NCBI GenBank assembly: GCA_027311125.1
Contig: DAICZO010000183.1
Coordinates: forward strand, 1-7,970
Length of the DNA: 7,970 nt
Reading direction: 5' to 3'
From: Acidobacteriaceae bacterium
Lineage (GTDB): Bacteria; Acidobacteriota; Terriglobia; Terriglobales; Acidobacteriaceae
Shown here: piece after piece, positions 6,189-7,970 of the stretch
How the letters are laid out: each line of letters opens with the position of its first letter
Position numbering within the stretch: the first letter of the stretch is position 1
Translations under genes and position numbers: made by a program
Notes under the pieces: model-generated
Told to the model about the DNA's origin: nothing
Databases searched by the model: none
Seen by the model: the letters and a program-made list of their open reading frames with translations, nothing else

Positions 6189-6264
6189 TCCGTCGGACCG
6201 CCCCTCTTGCCCCACGAGCCCGCTTGCGGACCCGCCCGGTACACCGGAACGGTCGATCAGGTCG

Positions 6265-6282
6265 TCCCCACATTCTGGGGGA
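6265..6282 (+). promoter_or_regulatory. Hairpin covering the ribosome binding site of the 93-aa gene
   Basis: TCCCC (6265-6269) can pair with GGGGA (6278-6282) across an 8-base loop. The right arm is part of the GGGGGAGG Shine-Dalgarno sequence of the ATG at 6293, so folding would mask it. The stem is short, so a regulatory role is only a suggestion. Confidence 0.4.
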
Positions 6283-6292
6283 GGTATCGAAC

Positions 6293-6574
6293 ATGAACAC
6301 CATGAGTGCTTTGCCAACAATGCTCATTGTCTGGGGTGTTGTGACCATCAGCTTCCTGGCTCTTCTCGCCTACCGTGGACAAATCACCCGCTACGAAGAA
6401 GACCAGCTCTTCCTCAACGAAAACAACGGCCCCGAGCAACAGGAGCAGACCGAGATCATCCGCAAAATCAAGCGGCTTGAGCCCTTCGTCCGCGTCCTCG
6501 GCGGTGCCGCCAGCCTCGTCACCATCAGCATCGTAGGTATGTGGTTCTACGACGCATGGCAGCGACTCAGATAG
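6293..6574 (+). CDS. Small two-span membrane protein, paralog 1 (93 aa), function unknown
   Basis: No known family recognised. Hydrophobic spans lie at about residues 7-27 and 67-87, separated by a roughly 40-residue charged loop containing YRGQITRYEEDQLFL and QEQTEIIRKIKRLEP; the C-terminus is WFYDAWQRLR. By the positive-inside rule the basic loop is probably cytoplasmic, making a hairpin. About 50 of 89 aligned positions are identical to the downstream 97-aa protein; the YRGQxTRYE, LFL, EQTEI, VRVLG and SIV blocks are conserved in both. I chose the ATG at 6293 because GGGGGAGG lies 8 nt upstream; an in-frame ATG at 6224 would add 23 polar residues without a ribosome binding site. It follows the 56-aa gene after a 158-nt gap. 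Pairing with a near-copy suggests tandem duplication. Confidence 0.8.
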   Translation: MNTMSALPTMLIVWGVVTISFLALLAYRGQITRYEEDQLFLNENNGPEQQEQTEIIRKIKRLEPFVRVLGGAASLVTISIVGMWFYDAWQRLR

Positions 6575-6621
6575 TCGCAAATTGCCGCTGAATCGCCGCT
6601 CCAGTCGCACGGACCCGTGCA

Positions 6622-6652
6622 CCATCGGCTTCCTGCGCTTCACCCATCGGCT
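6622..6652. repeat. Two direct copies of CCATCGGCT
   Basis: CCATCGGCT occurs at 6622-6630 and 6644-6652, a period of 22 bp or about two helical turns. Such spacing is seen at regulator binding sites, but two short copies in GC-rich DNA may be chance. Confidence 0.35.
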
Positions 6653-6680
6653 ATCCGTTGCCCGGCGTACTCCATACGCT

Positions 6681-6702
6681 TGGGCACGGTCAGTCGTGCC
6701 CA
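6681..6702. repeat. Perfect 8-bp inverted repeat downstream of the 93-aa gene
   Basis: TGGGCACG and CGTGCCCA flank a 6-base loop (GTCAGT), 107 nt after the stop of the 93-aa gene. There is no T run after it on the plus strand (AGAGCAACG follows), so it is not a standard intrinsic terminator. It may be a transcript-stabilising stem, a factor-dependent stop or a protein binding site. Confidence 0.5.
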
Positions 6703-6751
6703 GAGCAACGAATCATGGGGATGACTTGACCAACACTCCCACAAAAGTTCT

Positions 6752-6780
6752 TTTTCATCCCTGCCTTCAGGAGTTATGAT
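6752..6780 (+). promoter_or_regulatory. Probable promoter of the 97-aa membrane-protein gene
   Basis: TTTTCA (6752-6757, 4 of 6 consensus) and TATGAT (6775-6780, 5 of 6) are 17 bp apart. The surrounding GGAGTTATGATTC resembles the sequence ahead of the paralog. Transcription would begin near 6787, about 130 nt before the ATG at 6918. Confidence 0.5.
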
Positions 6781-6888
6781 TCTCGCGATACGAACAGAAA
6801 ATCTATCCGCCTCGCTCTCCTCAAAACCAGCGTGCGCATAGACTCATCCGAACGTCTCAGCAACACCGTGGTCGCTACTCAGCAACTG

Positions 6889-6903
6889 CCTCTGTTACAG
6901 AGG
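6889..6903 (+). promoter_or_regulatory. Hairpin just before the ribosome binding site of the 97-aa gene
   Basis: CCTCTG (6889-6894) and CAGAGG (6898-6903) pair perfectly around a TTA loop. The stem ends two or three bases before the AAAGGA ribosome binding site of the ATG at 6918. It sits at the same place in the leader as the hairpin ahead of the paralog, though the sequences differ. Confidence 0.45.
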
Positions 6904-6917
6904 GAAAGGAAACTTCG

Positions 6918-7211
6918 ATGACCCTTGACGCTGCCATCCAGGCTGTACCCACCATGCTCATCATCTGGGCTGCGGTCACCGCATGTTTTGTCGCATTGCT
7001 TACCTACCGCGGACAGCTCACCCGCTACGAACAGGAGCGGCTCTTCCTCACCAACATCAATCCCAACGGCGAGCGCGAACAGACCGAGATCGTCAAACGC
7101 ATCAACCAGATACAACCCTACGTCCGCGTCCTCGGTGCCGCAGCAACATTAGTCACTGTCAGCATCGTCGCCATCTGGACCCTCGACGCCTGGAAGACCC
7201 TCCACTCCTAA
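6918..7211 (+). CDS. Small two-span membrane protein, paralog 2 (97 aa), function unknown
   Basis: Same layout as the 93-aa protein: spans at about residues 10-30 and 69-88 around a charged loop with YRGQLTRYEQERLFL and REQTEIVKRINQIQP, ending DAWKTLHS. About 50 of 89 aligned residues match the upstream paralog, the strongest blocks being PTMLI, YRGQ, TRYE, EQTEI, VRVLG and LVT. The ATG at 6918 has AAAGGA seven to eight bases upstream. The N-terminus (MTLDAAIQ) differs from paralog 1, as does the middle of the loop (NINPNGER against NENNGPEQQ), so the copies have been diverging for some time. It is followed by a strong stem-loop and the convergent aldo/keto reductase gene. No catalytic motif is visible; a scaffold, small-transporter accessory or stress membrane protein are all open possibilities. 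Confidence 0.8.
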   Translation: MTLDAAIQAVPTMLIIWAAVTACFVALLTYRGQLTRYEQERLFLTNINPNGEREQTEIVKRINQIQPYVRVLGAAATLVTVSIVAIWTLDAWKTLHS

Positions 7212-7214
7212 GCC

Positions 7215-7244
7215 CCGTCGCGAGCCACCCAGGCTCCGCGACGG
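7215..7244. terminator. GC-rich stem-loop between convergent genes
   Basis: CCGTCGC pairs with GCGACGG, and inside it GAGCC pairs with GGCTC around the loop ACCCA, leaving one bulged C at 7237. It lies directly after the stop of the 97-aa gene (7211) and before the stop of the aldo/keto reductase (7257). No T run follows on either strand, so termination may be less tight or need a factor, but the position between convergent genes supports that role. Confidence 0.65.
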
Positions 7245-7256
7245 AGCGTCCCGCCC

Positions 7257-7970
7257 CTACTTCTCGCTGTCCAGATGCGCCATCGAGTGCTTGTCATACC
7301 GCGCTCCAGCCACCTTATCCGCCGGAACCGCCGCCTCCAACCGCTGCAACTCCTCCGCCGTCAGCTCCATCGCCAACGCACCCAGCGCCTCCTCCATCTG
7401 CACCACCTTCCGCGCCCCCAGCAGCGGAATAATATCCTCCCCACGCGACAGCGCCCACGCTATCGCCATCTGCACCGCAGTCACGCCACGTTCCGCAGCC
7501 AACGCCTGCAACGCCCCCGTCAACCCTTGGTTCGTTAGCAGATTCGATCCCGTAAACCGCGGCAGAAACTTGCGATAATCCCCCTTCGCCTGCGGCAACG
7601 ATCCGCTCAACAGCCCCCGCGACAACACCCCATACGCCGTCACCCCCACACCCAACTCCCGCAGCGCCGGCAGAATCTTGCCCTCAATTCCCCGCGTCGC
7701 CAGCCCATACTCAATCTGCATATCGCAGATCGGAGCCACCGCCGAAGCCCGCCGCACCGTCTCCACCCCCATCTCCGACAACCCGATATGCCGCACATAC
7801 CCCTGCTTCACCATATCGGCAATCGCCCCCACCGTATCTTCAATCGGCACCGTCTCATCCAGCCGCGCTGGCCGATAGATATCCACGTACTCCACCCCTA
7901 GCTTGCTCAGTGTCTGCCCCAGCGCATTCTTCACCGTCGAAGGCCGCGAGTCCGGCCCCAGCCCCGCCCC
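7257..7970 (-). CDS. Aldo/keto reductase (N-terminus cut by window edge)
   Basis: NADPH-dependent oxidoreductase of the (beta/alpha)8-barrel aldo/keto reductase superfamily, probably cytoplasmic; the substrate is unknown. The frame is open from the right edge to the TAG at 7257, giving the last 237 residues; a full protein would have about 320. Family segments include KLGVEYVDIY (about 23-32), PIEDTVGAIADMVKQGYVRHIGLSE, IEYGLATRG, LPALRELGVGVTAYGVLSRGLLSG and the C-terminal cofactor-binding IIPLLGARKVVQMEEALGAL. The internal GTG at 7934 is not the start, because similarity and the open frame continue upstream (GPDSRPST). At the site of the usual catalytic histidine (LYxxHRxD in related sequences) this protein reads IYRPARLD, so His is replaced by Ala (codon at 7866-7868). 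The Asp, Tyr and Lys of the tetrad lie outside the window and cannot be checked. It is convergent with the 97-aa gene. Confidence 0.9.
   Translation of the reverse strand, partial: GAGLGPDSRPSTVKNALGQTLSKLGVEYVDIYRPARLDETVPIEDTVGAIADMVKQGYVRHIGLSEMGVETVRRASAVAPICDMQIEYGLATRGIEGKILPALRELGVGVTAYGVLSRGLLSGSLPQAKGDYRKFLPRFTGSNLLTNQGLTGALQALAAERGVTAVQMAIAWALSRGEDIIPLLGARKVVQMEEALGALAMELTAEELQRLEAAVPADKVAGARYDKHSMAHLDSEK

Larger units (their letters stand above)
6575..6917. other. 343-nt intergenic region between the two paralogous genes
   Basis: I see no convincing gene on either strand. The left part holds the short inverted repeat GCACGG/CCGTGC (6607-6620), a 9-bp direct repeat and a perfect 8-bp inverted repeat (6681-6702). 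The right part holds a promoter-like pair of boxes (6752-6780), a leader of about 130 nt and a hairpin just before the ribosome binding site of the next gene. The open frame at 6582-6779 (65 codons) has arginine-rich, unpatterned composition and no ribosome binding site. Confidence 0.6.

Noticed and set aside
6224..6292. 23-residue N-terminal extension of the 93-aa membrane protein
   Set aside because: It has no ribosome binding site and no match in the paralog, while GGGGGAGG precedes the ATG at 6293.
6257..6643. Minus-strand open frame (128 codons) opposite the 93-aa gene
   Set aside because: It is antisense to a gene with a recognisable paralog and good start signals. A similar antisense frame (6879-7115) opposite the second paralog arises from the shared codon pattern.
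6681..6702. Inverted repeat considered as an intrinsic terminator
   Set aside because: No T run follows on either strand, so it is listed as a repeat only.
6582..6779. 65-codon open frame in the spacer between the paralogs
   Set aside because: No ribosome binding site, Arg/Pro-rich, and it runs through inverted and direct repeats and a promoter-like region.
6575..6917. Possible tRNA or other known RNA gene in the spacer
   Set aside because: No T-loop consensus, CCA end or recognisable cloverleaf was seen.

Overview
The window is GC-rich, gene-dense bacterial DNA. The protein flavour (an acidobacterial-type PilM, a PilB/PilC pair in one operon, an ErpA-like scaffold, a Uma2 protein and small lineage-specific membrane proteins) suggests a member of the Acidobacteriota, close to the Terriglobus/Granulicella/Edaphobacter group. 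This is an inference from sequence style; no rRNA or other marker gene is present.

Positions 1-4619, minus strand, hold part of a type IV pilus (or type II secretion-like) assembly operon. In order of transcription it carries pilC (inner-membrane platform), a two-gene toxin-antitoxin module (Phd/VapB-type antitoxin, then PIN-domain VapC-type toxin), pilB (assembly ATPase) and pilM (cytoplasmic actin-like component, running off the left edge). The toxin-antitoxin pair sits between pilC and pilB. It has its own strong ribosome binding site, a perfect 8-bp inverted repeat that looks like an operator, and lower GC than the pilus genes, so it looks like an insertion into a conserved operon.

Positions 4732-5313, plus strand, encode a Uma2-family protein with a PD-(D/E)xK-type nuclease fold, divergent from pilC. 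A perfect 12-bp stem-loop terminator separates it from the convergent erpA gene (5406-5792, minus), which encodes an A-type iron-sulfur carrier with all three conserved cysteines.

Positions 5964-7211, plus strand, hold three short membrane-protein genes: a 56-aa single-span protein and two paralogous 93-aa and 97-aa two-span proteins, about 56% identical by hand alignment. Each paralog appears to have its own promoter-like TATGAT box, a leader of roughly 100-130 nt, and a hairpin at or just before its ribosome binding site. The 343-nt gap between the paralogs holds no convincing gene but does hold inverted and direct repeats.

Positions 7257-7970, minus strand, hold the C-terminal 237 residues of an aldo/keto reductase whose start lies beyond the right edge. 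It lacks the usual catalytic histidine. A GC-rich stem-loop separates it from the convergent 97-aa gene.

No rRNA, tRNA, CRISPR array, insertion sequence or phage gene was recognised. The points most worth following are the toxin-antitoxin pair inside the pilus operon, the duplicated two-span membrane proteins with structured leaders, and the histidine-less aldo/keto reductase.
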